From positions 3,844,001 to 3,908,000 of the forward strand of contig CP075495.1 of assembly GCA_021613535.1 (NCBI GenBank): a stretch of 64,000 bases of DNA, in the 5' to 3' direction. This DNA comes from Adineta vaga. Its lineage: Eukaryota; Rotifera. Of the stretch, positions 27,301 to 42,300 are shown piece after piece. The position numbers were made by a program, and so were the translations under genes. Position 1 is the stretch's first letter. The number at the start of each line of letters is the position of its first letter. Below the pieces are notes generated by a model that was not told the DNA's origin, did no database searches, and saw nothing but the letters and a program-made list of their open reading frames with translations.

Positions 27301-30300
27301 AAATGAATTTTGAAGATAGAATCATTCGTACATACCTAGAACTTTCAATTGTACAGTTGTATCTGTTTCACCAAGAGGATTTTTCACTTTGATATCAACA
27401 GGTGCTTCATCTTCAGGTGTAACATCATGAATAATTAATTTTGATGTTGTAGGAGATTCTTCAACAATTTCATATTTCTTCGATGGTTTGACGGGTTTAC
27501 CATCGTGAATCCTGTTTGTAAAAATAGAATTCAATTTCAATACATTTACTTCGGATGTAATTCTATCCTACCATTCAATTTGTGGTTTTGGTGATCCAGA
27601 AACATCGACAGTAAAGACTGCATCAGTATGTAGTAAAGCTTCTGTATCGGTTGGTTTCTTCGTAATCTTTGGAGCCGCTGAAATATACAATTCAACATTC
27701 ATGATGAAGGAAGTCACTTCGAATTTTCATAACTTACTTTTAACTGAACATTGAACTGTTTCTTCGATTGTACCTGCTGGATTTTCTGCTTTCACAGTAA
27801 TCTTTCCATCATGTTTCGGTGTAACTTGTTTAATCGTTAATACCGATGTGCCCGTTGCTGATCAGTTTGTACATCAAAGCCATCTTTAGGTGTAATGGGT
27901 TTTCCATCGAATAACCATGTAATTTTTGGTGCTGGATAAGCATCAATTTTCGTATGAAACTCAACTGGTTGATTTTCATTGACATCCACTGGTTTTGGTT
28001 TTTCGAGAAATTCTGGTGATTTTGTTACAGTTAATTTGCCTTTTTTAGATTTAATCGTTCCACCCGAATTGGTAATTACAGCTGAATAATCACCTTGATG
28101 TTCAGGTTTACATTTATTAATTTTAAGAATGTACGTATCAGATGGAGCATCATGAACTATTTGAAAATCTTTATTTGTTGGTAGAATTTCTTCTGTATCA
28201 TTTTTAAACCAATGTATCGTCGGTTGAGGATTGCCAGTTGCTTTAATAATAAATTCAGCTGGTTGATCACGTGTAGCATTGACATTTGTAAGATCAGATA
28301 AGATTTGTGGTTTTATTTCTTTTACAGTTAAGTTTATCTTCGAATCAACTTCACCAACTTTATTTATTGCACGAGCAATATATGGTGAACTATCCACTAG
28401 ATTAGTCTTCTTAATTTTCAAAACACTTGTACCATCAGGTAATTCACTTATTTCAATATTTTCATTCGGTTTCAATGGAGTATTCATATCACTGGCTTTA
28501 TACCTACAATGAAAGTGATAAATAGAAGGATGACATGAGAAAAAAAGCGATGGAAAACAAAACAAACCAAGTAATAGTTGGTTTTGGTATAGCACTGAAT
28601 TTTGTACGTAATTCAGCTGGTTCAGTTATTTGAACGGTGACATCATTGACTTTGCCGTCTACTTTTGGTTTAGCTAAAGGAATGAAATCATGGAAATGAA
28701 ATGAGAAGATGAACAGTTAAAATAGGAGACATACTGCAAACAGAAACATGTGCTTTCGTTTCGATAGTACCGTCAGGGTTCGTAGCAATACATTTATAAA
28801 CACCTTCATCAGTTAATTCAGCTTTTGGTAATGTTAATGTATGAGTATTTTGTTTGGAATCAATTTTAGTCTTGGGAGTATTCTTCAATTCTTGATCATT
28901 AAAATACCTATCGAAAAAGAAAAGAGTGTAAAAAAGAAAAGAAAAGAATTACATGGAAAATAGTTTACCATTTTACTGTTGGTTTGGGTATTCCATTTGT
29001 TTCTACTGTTAATGTGCATGGTGACTGTGCTATAACATCTTGATCTTTCAATGGATGAACGAATTCTAATGGTGCTTTGACTGTAATTGTTGAAGTAATT
29101 TCTTTTTGTCCAACTTTATTCTTGATTAATAATGTATATTTATCTTGATTGTCAGTTTCATCAAGTGATTTAATCGATAATTCACATGTACCATCAGGTA
29201 ATGATGTTACTTTATGTCGATCATCTGGTTTAAATTCTTTACCATTTTTCAACCATGTTACTGTAGCTTTTGGTCGTCCACCGATAACTTTACATTTCAA
29301 TGTAACATCTGAACCAACCGGTTGTGTAATATCACCAAATGGTTGATCAACAAATGGCTGTTCAAGAACAGTTAATTGAGCAGTCGATTCCACATGACCT
29401 AATGGATTTTCAGCTGATACACGATATTTTCCTTCATCAGTTGCTTTTGCATTTTTAATAATAAGTGTTTGAGTTGTACCATTCGATTCGATAAGATGTT
29501 GTGCATCAGGTTTAATCGGTTGATCATCTTTTGTCCAAGATATTTTCGGTGTTGGTGAACCAGTAATATCCACAACAAATCGTATTTCATTATCAATCAT
29601 AACTTCTTGATCAGTTAATTTTTTCGTAATCACTGGCACAGCTAAAAACAGAAGTTATGATATATTGCTTTTTTTTATGAATCTTCAATTTATTTACTTT
29701 GAACATCAAGTGTTACAGGTGCATCAGTCGTACCAGCCGAATTTTCAACACGACAAATAAGTTCACCTGCTTGTTTAGGAGTTGCACCTTTATGTTTCAA
29801 TATAATTTGACCTGTTTTGACATCATATTGACTTTCAAAACCAAGATCTGATGTTAAAGGTTTACCATCTTTAAGCCTAATAAAATTAATTTCGTTATCG
29901 ATTTTAATCTAAAAATATCTATCTTACCAAGTTACTTTTGGTTGTGGATAAGCATCAATTTGTGCATCGAACACAACAGGTTGTCCTTCTTTGACAGTTT
30001 GTGATTGTGGTAGTTTAATAAATTCAGGTTTTTTCTGTACAATAACTTTTGCTTTCTTTGATTTGACTGTGCCACCTGGATTTGTTGCTTGAACAGAATA
30101 TTCCGCTTGATGATCCGGTGAACAATTTTGTACAGTTAATGTATATGTTTGTTTATTATCAAATGTAATTTGATAATCTTTATTTGTAGCCGGATTAATT
30201 TCATCGTTACCTTTGAACCATTTCACTTGTGGTTGTGGTAAACCGGTAATTTCTACTTGAAGTTGTAATGGTTTACCTTTTTCAACGACTTTTTGTTCTT

Positions 30301-33300
30301 CTAAATCACGAACAATTGTCGGTTTTATTGAATTCACTGTTAAGTTCATTTTAGCTTCCACTTCACCAAAACGATTTTTAGCTTTACAAGTATATGTCGC
30401 TTTATCATCCATTTGTGAACGAGCGATTTTTAATGAATGAACATTAGGTTTATCTTCATGAACAGTAACACGTTGATCAGGAGTAGTAAGAGGAACATTA
30501 TCTTTATACCAAGTAACTTCCGGTTTTGGAAAACCAGAAAAAGTACATTCAAGAACAGCTGGTTGTTCAACATTAACGTTAACATCAGTAGGTTTCCCTT
30601 CAACTTTGGGTTTACCTAAAGAGAATTGAAATTAATGAGATAATGATGATGAAAAATATAACTTATAATACATACTTCCGACAACCAAAGTACACGTTGT
30701 TTCAATCGGTTTACCAGAACCATTATCAGCTATTGCTTTGTAAACACCTGCGAAAAAGAAAAGTTTATGTATGAAAACTAGAGTTTTAACTCTTTACCAG
30801 CATCTGTTTGATCAGTACGATTAACTGTTAATGAATGGACATTTTGTTTCGATGATATTGTTTGCTTTTGTGTAGATTTCAATTCAATATCATTAAAATA
30901 CCTGTAGAAAACAAATTCACAGACTCGTCTTTATTCTAGCAAATCAATCTTACCATTTCACATTGGCTTTCGGAATACCTTGTACTTCACATGTTAATAT
31001 CGCACTTTGTGTTGTTAATACATCTGTATCTTGTAATGGTTGAATAAATTTCAATGGTGCTGTTACTTTCAAATGACCATCAGTTTGATTTGTTCCAACT
31101 TTATTTTTTGCAACACAAGAATATAAACCTTGATCTTCTTCTTGAATATCTTTTATAATTAATTTAGCATTACCATCTTTATCAATTGGTACAATCGAAT
31201 ATTTCTTCTCATCAGCTTTGATTTCTTTTCCTGCTTTTAACCAAGTTAATGTTGGTTGTGGTGTACCTGTAACTTTAATAATTAATTCAATTGTTTCTTT
31301 TTCAATAACTGTTTTATCTTGTAAACCAGAAACAAAATTAGGTCCATGAATAACATGAAGTTTAGCTTCTGTTTGAATTTGTCCAAGTTCATTCGATGCT
31401 TGGGCACTATAGGTACCATTATCATTTAATGTCGTATTTTTTACAATCAATTTATGTTGATTTGTTTTGGTATCATATGAAATATCATATTTATCGGTAG
31501 ATGGTGTTAATGGTTTACCATTACAGAACCATTTTACAGTTGCTTGTGGTGAAGCTTGAAATTCACATGTAAATGTAGCAGAATTATTAATAATAACTTC
31601 AGTATCCGTTAATGGTTTGAGAAGAATAGGTGCAGAACGAACATTAATATCAGCTGTTTCTTCAGCTGAGCCCGCAGTATTTTCAGCTCGAACAGTAATT
31701 GGACCGGCATGTTTAGTGGTGGTGCTCTTAACAACTAATGTTGCAGTACCAGTTTTAGTATCAAATGTTGTTTCATAACCTTCTTTTGGTGTAACCGGTT
31801 TTCCAGCAACTAACCATGTTACTTTTGCTTGTGGTAATGCATCAATTTGACATTCAATTTTAGCTGTCTCATTTTGATTGACAGTAATTGATTGTGGTTT
31901 TTTGATAAATGTCGGTTGTTTTTGTATTGTAATTTTACTCTTTTTTGATTTAATTAAACCAGCAACATTTGTTAATTGTGCTTGGTATTCTCCCATATCA
32001 TCTTGAGTTGCATTTGTAATGATAAGAAAATATTCTTTTGTTGCCTTGTCTTCTTTAAATTGAAAACGTTGATCAGTTGTTGAAGTTATTTCTGTATTGT
32101 TTTTAAACCATTGACATGTCGGATATGGGTTACCAGTACCAGCTATGGATATAATAAGATCTTCTCCTTTTATACCAGTATACACTGTATCGAGATCCCG
32201 TGTGATACTTGGTTTAATTGCTATCGAAACAAAAACAATCGATATCGATATAAAATTATGAAATCATTTATTTTCGGATAACTTACGTTTGATAGTTAAA
32301 TTTGCTTTTCCTTCGACATCACCAGCAATATTTGTCAATTTTACTGAATAGACACCTTTATCATCCATATCTGTGTTACTTATTGTTAGTACAGATAAGG
32401 TTGCAGTTTCCTGTGTAATAACAAATCGTTGATCATTAGCTGGGATTGGTTTTCCATCTTTATACCAAGTAATTGTCGGTGTTGGATTACCGGAATATTG
32501 ACATTGTATACGAGCAGTATCACCAATATTCACTGATACATCTGCTAGCTTATCAACTTTTGGTTTTGTACATACAGAAACTTTAGCGGTTGCGTGAACT
32601 TTATCAACGGGATTTTCAGCAACGACTGTATATTGACCGTCATCAGCTGTTTCACCTTTAAGAATGGTTAATGTATAAATGCCTTCTTTTTTTGCATCAA
32701 TTTGATGTTTGGTTGCCGTAGGTTTAATTGGTTGACCTTTAAATAACCATGAAACTTGTGGTTTTGGATTACCGATAATTTCAGCAGTAAGTACAACAGA
32801 TTGACCAACAAGAAGAACTGAATCTGTTGGTGGTTTTACGATTTGTGGTGGACCTATTTCAAATGAAAACAAATCAACAGGAGATTGTGAAAAAAAATGG
32901 AAGAAATTCTTCTTCTACCTAAGATTTCGACAAGTCCTTCCGTTTGTGCATCTTGATATTTGGCCGTATAAAGACCTTTATCTTTATCTTCAGTTTTTGG
33001 TATAATTAAACGATGAATTAATCCATCAACTTCTTCTTTAATATCTGTTATTGGTTTACCATCTTTAAACCATTGTAATGCAATATTTGGTTTGTTTACA
33101 GCGCATTGTAATTCACATTTATCACCACGTTTTATTTTCAAATTTTTTAATTTATCTGTAAAATCAAATGGTTCTTCTTTAACAAATAATTGTGCATTTG
33201 TTTTTGTTGCTTCATCCAATGCACAAGTAATCTTCGAATCATTTTCGCTCAATACACACTCTTTTAAGACGAGACGACGTGTTTTACCAATTGCTAATGT

Positions 33301-36300
33301 TTGAGCACGTTGACTAGGTACTGGTTGATCATTAATATACCATGTAACTGATGCTTCAGCTTCAGATACATTACATTCAAATGCAGCATTTTTACCTTCA
33401 TGTACAGTTATATTCGAAAGTGGTTTAGTGAATGTAACAAGACCCAAACGTGATATGCGACGATCTTTCCCAGCACCTGGTTTAGGTACACCTAAGCCGC
33501 GTCCATCGTCACCATCTAAATCATTGCCCGCACCTGTACCTGAACGTGCACGACGTCCAGCAGAATCTGTCGGTGATAAACCTAATAGATCACCACTTTG
33601 ACCTTTATCATAAGTTTTCAATTGCGCATCACCCGTCAATTCAAAATGTTTCAATTGATATTGCCAACCAGGATCACCTGGACCTTTTGGTTTACCTTTT
33701 GCTTTTCGTAATTTACCCCAATCAGGACCAGCTTCAAGTTCACGTTCGCTCGCTTCCCTAAAAATTTATCTAAATTAATTCTACTTTTCTTAAATAATTA
33801 TTACTTACATTTTACGTAAAATACTCTTGTAATCAATAACTTCTTCTGGTTTTGTTACAATAAAACATGAAACAGGTTTTGTTATCGTTTTATGAGCATT
33901 TTGTATTGTTACTGTATAAATGCCTGTATCTGTATTTGAACATTGATTAATTTCAAAAAAATGTGCATCAAGTTCATCATCATAATACAATGCATATTTC
34001 GATGTATTTTCTGTAAACGTTTTCGTTTTTCCTTTCGACCATACTACTAATGGATATGGATCACCAGCTACTCGACAACCAAAGACAGCTGTTTGTCCTT
34101 CTAAACATGAAACTTTTTCTGGTGTATCAGCGAATGAAGCAGCTTCGCCAGAGACGGTAATTTTACATTGCGATATTTTTTCACCCCCCGGATTTTTTGC
34201 ACGACATTCATAAACACCAGAATCACTTTCTTGACAATCATGTATGATTAATGACCATATTGCTGATGGAGCATCATAGACAATTGATATACGATCATTT
34301 TCATCGAAAACTTGACCATCTTTAAGCCATGTTAAACGTGGAAATGGTAAACCACTGACTTTTAGATCGACTTTTAAAATTCCTCCAACAGGAAAAAGTG
34401 AATCTGTTAGATTCTTTGTAAAATTAGGTGGTGCTAACGCTGAAAAAGGAGAGAGTGAAACAAGAAATGATTATTTGAATTATTTCAAAGAAAAACATAC
34501 GAAATAACGTCAATTTTCCAACAGATGATGCTTGTCCAAGCGAATTTGTTGCTGTACATGAATATGAACCAGCATCCGATGTTTGAGCATTTGCAATAGT
34601 AAATACATAACGACCCGATTTTAATTCTTTTAATGAATAACTATAGAAATGAATTAGGATTCTATAAAAAGAACATTGTATAAAATAAACGAAACATACC
34701 GGCCTTTCAAATCAATAGGCTTCTGATTGAATGAAAAATCTAATTTTGGTTTTGGATAACCAGCAACTTGTAAACGAATATCAATATCACAATTTTCAAC
34801 ACCTTCTAATTTTTCTAATTTTTGTAGAAAGACTGGTGCAACTTCAATGACAAGTGTTGCTGATGTTTTACTTGTACCCAATAAGTTTTGTGCTGAACAT
34901 ACATAAAATCCGCCATCATCCAATTGAATATTTTTAATAACTAAAGAATAAGTTCCTCGACGTTCTTCAGCATTGATTCTTCCAGGATAGAGACTAAAAT
35001 CAATTGGTATGGCATCTTTCGACCAAACAATTTTCGGTTCTGGATATGCATAAATTTGTGTTTCTAATCGAGCCGTACGTTTAATTGGAATAAATAAATC
35101 TTTCAATGGTTGAAGAATAATAGGCGGTGAAGATATTCGTACATCAATTTTACCAGTAATACGACCAAGATTATTTGAACAAATGATTTGATATTCACCA
35201 GCATCTTGTGCTGTCGCACGATAAATACGTAATTGATAGTGCGTACCATCTGATGTGATATGATATTTTGCATTTGTTACTAAATCTTCTGCTAAACGGG
35301 ACCATTTAACATTTGGAGGTGGTAAACCAGCAACTTCAACATTAATTTCACAATCTTGACCATCAACAACACCGACTGTTTCGGGAAGTTTAGTAAATGT
35401 TGGTGCAACTTCAATGGTAACTTGAGCATCGGATACACTTGTATCATTGCCTAAGGTAGCTTTAACACTGTAATAACCAGCATCAGCTGGAGTAGCTTTT
35501 TGAATCGTTAGAACATGAACTTTATTTCCTTTGACAGATGGAACAATACGATCAGATTTAACGATGGGTTGATTATTTTTCATCCTGAAATAGAATTAAT
35601 TAATTGAATTAAACACAACTCGATATATAATGAACACAACAATTATGAAAACTCTGATATCTGAACTTCAACTTCTATCTCATCTATTCTTTTCGAAAAG
35701 AAACTCGAAATCTATGAAAAAATAAATGAATGATCTTGCATATTACCAAATAATTGTTGGTACACCATTTTTAGTATTCACTTCACAATCAAGTGTAAGT
35801 GGACGTCCTTGTGTTACCGATGTATCACGTAATGATCGTTCAAATAATGTTGTTAAACCTAGAATAAATTCAAGTTTGAAAACATCGAAATTCAATCATT
35901 TTTTTCTTCTCAAAAGCATACCTGTAATGCTAAGATCTATATCGGCTGAAACTTTTCCAGCACTATTGGTCGCTGTAACAACATAAGTTCCCAGTACTTC
36001 TGCACCCGCTTTTTTAATCGATAAGTAATACATATCGTTATCATTTTTCAATTCATACAAATCATTCGAAGAAAGAATCATGCCTTTTCGTGTCCATTGT
36101 ATCGTTGGTGTTGGTGCACCAGATACTTTGACAAATAATTGTGTACTTTCGCCAGCATTAATTTCAATTGCTTTTGATTTATCAAGTATTTTCGGTGCAC
36201 GTTGTTCACCAATGATTTGTAATTGCACTTCACGTGAAATTTCTGAAAGTGCATTTTTTAGGATACATTTTACTGTACCACTATCTGTGTCAGTTATATT

Positions 36301-39300
36301 ATTTATACGAAGTATAGTAAGACCACGTTCTTCTACAATGGAAAATTTTCCACCTGAATGCAAAATTTGCCCATTAAGAAACCATTGTACCTAAATAAAA
36401 ACCGATGATTTTCATTTGATTTGAAATAAAGAAGAAAAACAGAAGCGAAACTTACATTTGGTTTTGGACTTCCATCAGCTCGACAAATAAATTCTGCCAT
36501 TTTTCCTTTGACAGCTTGAGTTGTTTTTGGTTCTACAGTAAATGATGGCGGTACACCTTTCATTTCTAATTGTCCTTGTGATTTAATTTCTCCAAGATTA
36601 TTCTTCAATATCAACTCATAATTTCCACTATTTTCCTGTTTGAATTGTTTTATATTAAGTACATGCATATTGTCATCATTCGAACGATCTGCTTTCGTAA
36701 AAACATTACCATCAGGTGATTTTGTACTTGTAATAGGTTGACCATCTTTTATCCATTGTTGTGCGGTATCATATTTTGATTTACATGTTAATGCACATGG
36801 TGAACCAAGATCAACTTGTAATTTGGAAAGACCTTGAATAATAACTGGTTTTTGTATCACTTGCGTTTGAGTTTGTTCAAGATTGGGTGCTGTTACACTC
36901 GATCGTCGTCTTTGTGTAGGTGGATTTGGTACTGATAATTCCGATTCTTCAAATGCAGCACGTCGTTGATCGATTGAATGAGCTGATTTTTTTACATGAC
37001 AAGTACTTATGGTATGACCGTATGTATTCTGTGCTTGAGCTTTATAAATACCTAGTTTTTTATGTCGACCAGCAATTATTAATTGATGACGATCTGTATG
37101 AGGATTTAATGTTTCTGTTTTTCTATCATAACCATCTCCAATAACAATTTTGCGATCATTAAATAACCAAATTAATTCTGGTAATGGATTACCAGTAATG
37201 ACACATTCGAGACTAGAAAACAAATTTTTATTTTTAAAATAGATAAAAATAGATCGAATATCTTACGTAAGTTGCTCGTCTTCATTAATATATAATTCAC
37301 TTTCAAGAGGATGGGGAAATGTTGGTTTGCCTTCAGGTACTGCTAATGTACTTGAACGGCGTCTTGCGGTAAGATTCGGCGTTTCATTCGACATTGTTTC
37401 TCCTTCGGTTGTAGTACCACCGCTGGCGCCAGAAAATGATACTCGTTGTTGACTAGAAAAAATTAAAAAAGAATCCTTAGAATCAGTTGTCAAAATCTCT
37501 GGTCAGAACTCGTGTAAGAACGATCAATCATCAATCAGTATATACAGCTACTATTCTTTTCGTATCGATGATCTTATCCAGTATAGAAATGACGATGTCT
37601 GTACATATGCTAACGTTATTTTTGCCATAAATCTGCTCATATATAGGGTTACTATCGATTCATCTTCGTTGATTACCTCCCTCGTCGTGGAGATTGCATT
37701 CTTGCTGTTCTTCTTCTTCTTCTTCTTCTTCTTGTTCCAATCAAAGAGAAAAAACTTTAATAAGTATTAGCGACTATCGTTTTCTGTTGATTCATCAGTT
37801 TGGATATATGCAAATATCAGAATTTATTCTTTCCTGTGGGTGTAAAAGTCTTTCGAAGTCGAAGAAATATATAATATAACAGTACAGACAATAACAAAAC
37901 AGACAGAAATATACTGTTTTCTCCACCTCCTATTTCGTCTTTTCTTTAATTTCTTGTTTTCCTAAACAAATCTAACGTCGTTTCGGTACTGTCAACCATC
38001 TGCAATCGATTTGTCCTTTTTTCTTCTTTTCTTTTCTTTTCTTTTCTCTTTCTTGTTCGTTTTTTTCTCGTTTTTTAAGACACTGTCTAAATTGATATAT
38101 ACAATACATTCTTAGTCCGATTACACGTATGTACAAAGAGATTTTTCTCGTTCTATTTAGTCTTTGACAACAAATGACATTCAAGTATTTCTTTTCCTTC
38201 TGCTGTGCTTCGAGTACAATTGATAATAGCATACGTTCTTTTCTCAATCTTATCAACTTAGTAGCCTCTATGTTGTTCTCGCACAATTACCACATCAAAC
38301 AGTTGCTAGCAAAGTAGAAAATAACAAAGACGAAAGATTAGTTAATTAGAATATTTCATCTGTGTGTACGCCTTTATGTTAATGAATTAGAAAAAAAAGA
38401 GAAAGAACGAATAAACAAAGATAGAACTATGTGATTATTAATTGAAGTGGCTTTTACCACCTACTAGACACAAATTCTATTCATTGGATTATTTTACTGA
38501 AAACATTTTTGGAAACAAAAATATCTATATTTTCTTTTGTCTTTCATATTGACTCATGAGTATCTATATATATATTTATTTATATTATATATATATCTAT
38601 ACATAGACAGATAAATGTATTTGTTTGTTTATCATCACTTTGTATCACCGTTCTCTGAATTGTCGAACGCCCAAACAAGATAATACATATTTGACAAGGT
38701 CGTTTTTTTTAAAGACAACATATAAAACATTTTAGGTTTTGTTATTTGTCCAATGATATTATCCAAGTTATTCGAAGAAGATTAATGCATATATAATAAC
38801 CTTGAAGTTTTCTCATTGGATATTATAGTACATCATAAATACATGAGAGAAAGAAACAAAAGGTAATTATGAGATCGATAATGATATTAGTAGCAAACAT
38901 AAATATACCTCAAACTCTCAAGTATAGCTTTCACAATAGAGAACAAAGTTTTTAATTATGATAGATGAGATAGAAGAATATATATGACTGGCAGAAGCAG
39001 AACGAGAATTACAATATCAAGGCTACATTTATCACTCAATATCGATATCCTATTTAACAATTCTTCGTATCTTCATTGATGCGAATAATAATATACTAAA
39101 TAACTTCGACACTTACTCATTTGTTAGTTGTTTTGAAGTCTTGTTAACGGTTATTTTCTTCGTTGGTGCATGCAATTGTACAGCAAGACTTGCTGAAATA
39201 ATATTATGATAAGACATAGAAATATGTATGAATTCGAAGAGTTTTTCTTTCATATTAACATACCTCGTTTTACATTAACTTGTGTTGTACTAACTGCTTC

Positions 39301-42300
39301 ACCTAATTCATTTTTGATGATGACTTTAAATTTACCATCATATTCTGATGTAATTTTAAGAATAGTTAATGCTGAATACAATGTTTGATTTTCGTGTGAT
39401 TGAACAATGTGAATATTCGATGAAGAAAGAAGAATATTTGATTTGTAATACCAAGTTATCTAAATAGAAAAAAAAGCATTGAAATGGATTATCAATTTTA
39501 GAGAAAGAATTCTTTTACATTTGGTTCTGGTTGACCAATGTAATGAACTTCTAAGTGAAGTTTATCATCATGATTGAGAGTGATGGATGGTTTGAGACGA
39601 AGAGTAAATTTTGGTTGAATTGGTTTTTGTTCTATTTGAACGATTGAAGATAATAATTCTTCGTTATCTGTTTTAGTTGTCAGTAACTCTGTTGATAAAC
39701 TAGTTACTGCCTTTGAATCGACTAGTATAGTCTTTTCAAAGATAGCAGATTCTTCTTTCTTCTTAGTAGAAATTTTTTGCATATCAGAAAATTCTCGTTC
39801 AACAGACGAATTTTGATCGGTTAATGTGTTTTGATGTCCGTTTGCAATGGTTTGTACTAGTTTTTCTTTGCCAGTAGAGGTAGGAGATACGTCCGTTTTC
39901 TTCTTAGTAACTGATTTTGATTTTTTCTTGATAGGAATATCTTGTTGAGTTGAAACACTAGCTTCTTCTCTTTTACTAACAGATTTCTCTATGGGCACAT
40001 GCACATTATCGTTCTTTTTGATATTTGATGGCGACACAAATGGTACTGAATCTGTTTCAATATTTGCCGTAGATGGGACATTTGTTGGTGCCAAATTTAC
40101 TTCAACATCATAAAAATCATTCTGTGTTAGCTCATTGGCTGCATCATGTTGCAATTTTTCTGCTGCAGCAAGAGTAATTGCTGGTTTTTCCACGACTGTA
40201 ATTGATGTCACATCGGTTTTAATGACTTTGTTTGACAAATCTGATTCAACATCAAAGAATTGTTCATGATCATCGAGAGACGATGTATCATTTGTTTGTA
40301 TTGTTGATGTCGATGGTATAATTTCTACAGTCCCTTCGATATGAATAACTGTTGTTGGTTCTAATGAAGCCGAAATAATATCTTGAACCAATTTTTCACG
40401 TACATGTATATCATCTGTATCTTTTGCCTGATCTGGCACTGTTGCTAATGGTAAAAGATTCGTTTCTGTTGGTACAGTTAAAGATTCATGTGAATGTTCA
40501 GGTATTTTGTCTCCAATAATAGTTAAAGTAATAATTGGCATCTGGTCATCCGTCGTTGCATCTGGAAGAACGAGTGAATATGAAATTAAATTTAGAAAAA
40601 AATAACTTACCTGCTGTTACTACTCCATCGATAGAGTTTGTAGATACATTTGACACTGAAAAATGAGTGAATGGAGTCATTTCAATATTGTTACTAATAC
40701 TTTCTAAAGTATAATTGATCGAAGACGTATTTTCAGATGATGAATTTATAAGATCAACGATTGTATTCGATAATATTTCTACAGATTCTTCAAGATGTGG
40801 TATCGTTACATCCAATGGTTTATGTTCATTAATATCAGAAGCTATGGTTTCCGACAAATTAAGTGAACTCATAGGTGTTAATGTATCATTCAATAATGAT
40901 GATTCATGGTTTGATGCTTGCATACAGCTAATAACAGTTTCTGTTGCTTGCAACAATTCATCTTCTTCATGAATTATTTCAACTACTTGATCCAAAGTAT
41001 GTGATAAATCTGCTGGAAGTACGTGTTCGATTTTTTCGATATGTTCTGTTGCTACTGATTGATCATGTAATTTAACTTGTCGTTCAAAATTATTTGAATC
41101 TAAATGATCTACATGATTATTGTTTACGATTGTATTTCGAATGGATAGTTCAGGTAATGATCTATGTTGGGATTGCGATGAATTCAAATGGAAACTATAG
41201 TTGAGATACTGTTCATCAACATAATCGTTCGTCGTAGAAAAGTGATTGGAAGCTTGTGAAAATCGTGATGGAGATCGTAGTTCAAGAATATCATTATCTA
41301 CGATAATATCAGACCATTGTTCAACATTATTCAGTGCTTCATCAAGTGAATTTGGTGAAGAAGAAAAATGTGGTGAATGTTCAGTACCATTTCTTGTATT
41401 ATCTGAAATTTGAATCGACTGCTGATGGATGGAAGTAGTAGCAGACGTTTCTGGAATATGAATAATCTGTGGAATGTCCTCATAAATATGTTCTTCAAAA
41501 TTCTGATCGATAGGAGGTGGAAGTGGAAGTTGAAATTGTCTATGAACAATCTTATCATGTCCCTAAGAAAGATGAATTACGTGTAAGATCAATAATAGAT
41601 AATCCATAGTTACTTACATTTTTTATTCGGTGATCATTCATTGTCAATCGTATGAATGAATCATCATTTTCAAATTGTTCAATCGGTTCCACATGTTCCA
41701 ATTTAGGTGATGGATCAAAATATGCAATATGTCGTTGACCATACAAATCTTTACTAAGCGATAAATCGAATGATAATTGTTGTTTTTGTTCGTGAAGTGA
41801 TTCTTCTTCCTTGATCTACAAAATAAAAATACGTATAAATGTTGCAATTCGAATAGAAAATTCGAAAGTTTACAGTTGGAAAAGGCATTTCTTCGTCTGT
41901 TGTTGACATTGATGATGATGATTTTCCATTACAAGAATGAATTTTAACTTCTTCATATTCCGATGATTCACCTGATGAGAAATCAGGTGTAGCAGAAATA
42001 TGTTTATTATTGACTCCATTTGAATGATATATTGCTATTTCTTGATGTTTATTCGATAGATCATCTTGTATCTCATTATAATCTTAGACAAAAGATAAAC
42101 ATTTCAAAATACAAGATAATTAAAGTCAAATTCTACTTACGAGGCGTTTCATCTTCATTATCATTGGAATGAACAATAACAATCGTTTGAGTCATTGCGC
42201 GACCATAAAGATTTTCCACATAAAATGTATATAGACCTTGTAATTGTGAATTAATCGATTCAATAATTAATATCGATGAACAATCAGCATTAACAATTAA

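Larger units (their letters stand above)
22208..32220 (-). repeat. Six-Ig-domain super-repeat, five full copies
   Basis: Domains recur in a fixed order A-F. A starts like IKPS/IKPTI and has a Lys-Trp-Phe-Lys core. B starts PxFxxKP with a PKVTWL core then GKPLTPKDGF. C and D begin APxI/APxx. E begins TAPL and has a WYFND/WFQND core. F begins KPKVEGKP with an AIPKP core. Copy 1 is about 32,220-30,345, copy 2 about 30,345-28,320, copy 3 about 28,320-26,269, copy 4 about 26,269-24,545 and copy 5 about 24,545-22,800. An extra E-F pair precedes (32,853-32,287) and an extra A-B pair follows (22,800-22,208). Vertebrate titin has analogous but longer super-repeats. Boundaries are by eye. Confidence 0.8.

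Noticed and set aside
37263-37493. Separate gene start for the Ig array
   Set aside because: The acceptor at 37,452 matches the phase of the donor at 39,117, so a single gene is simpler; an internal promoter is kept only as a possibility.
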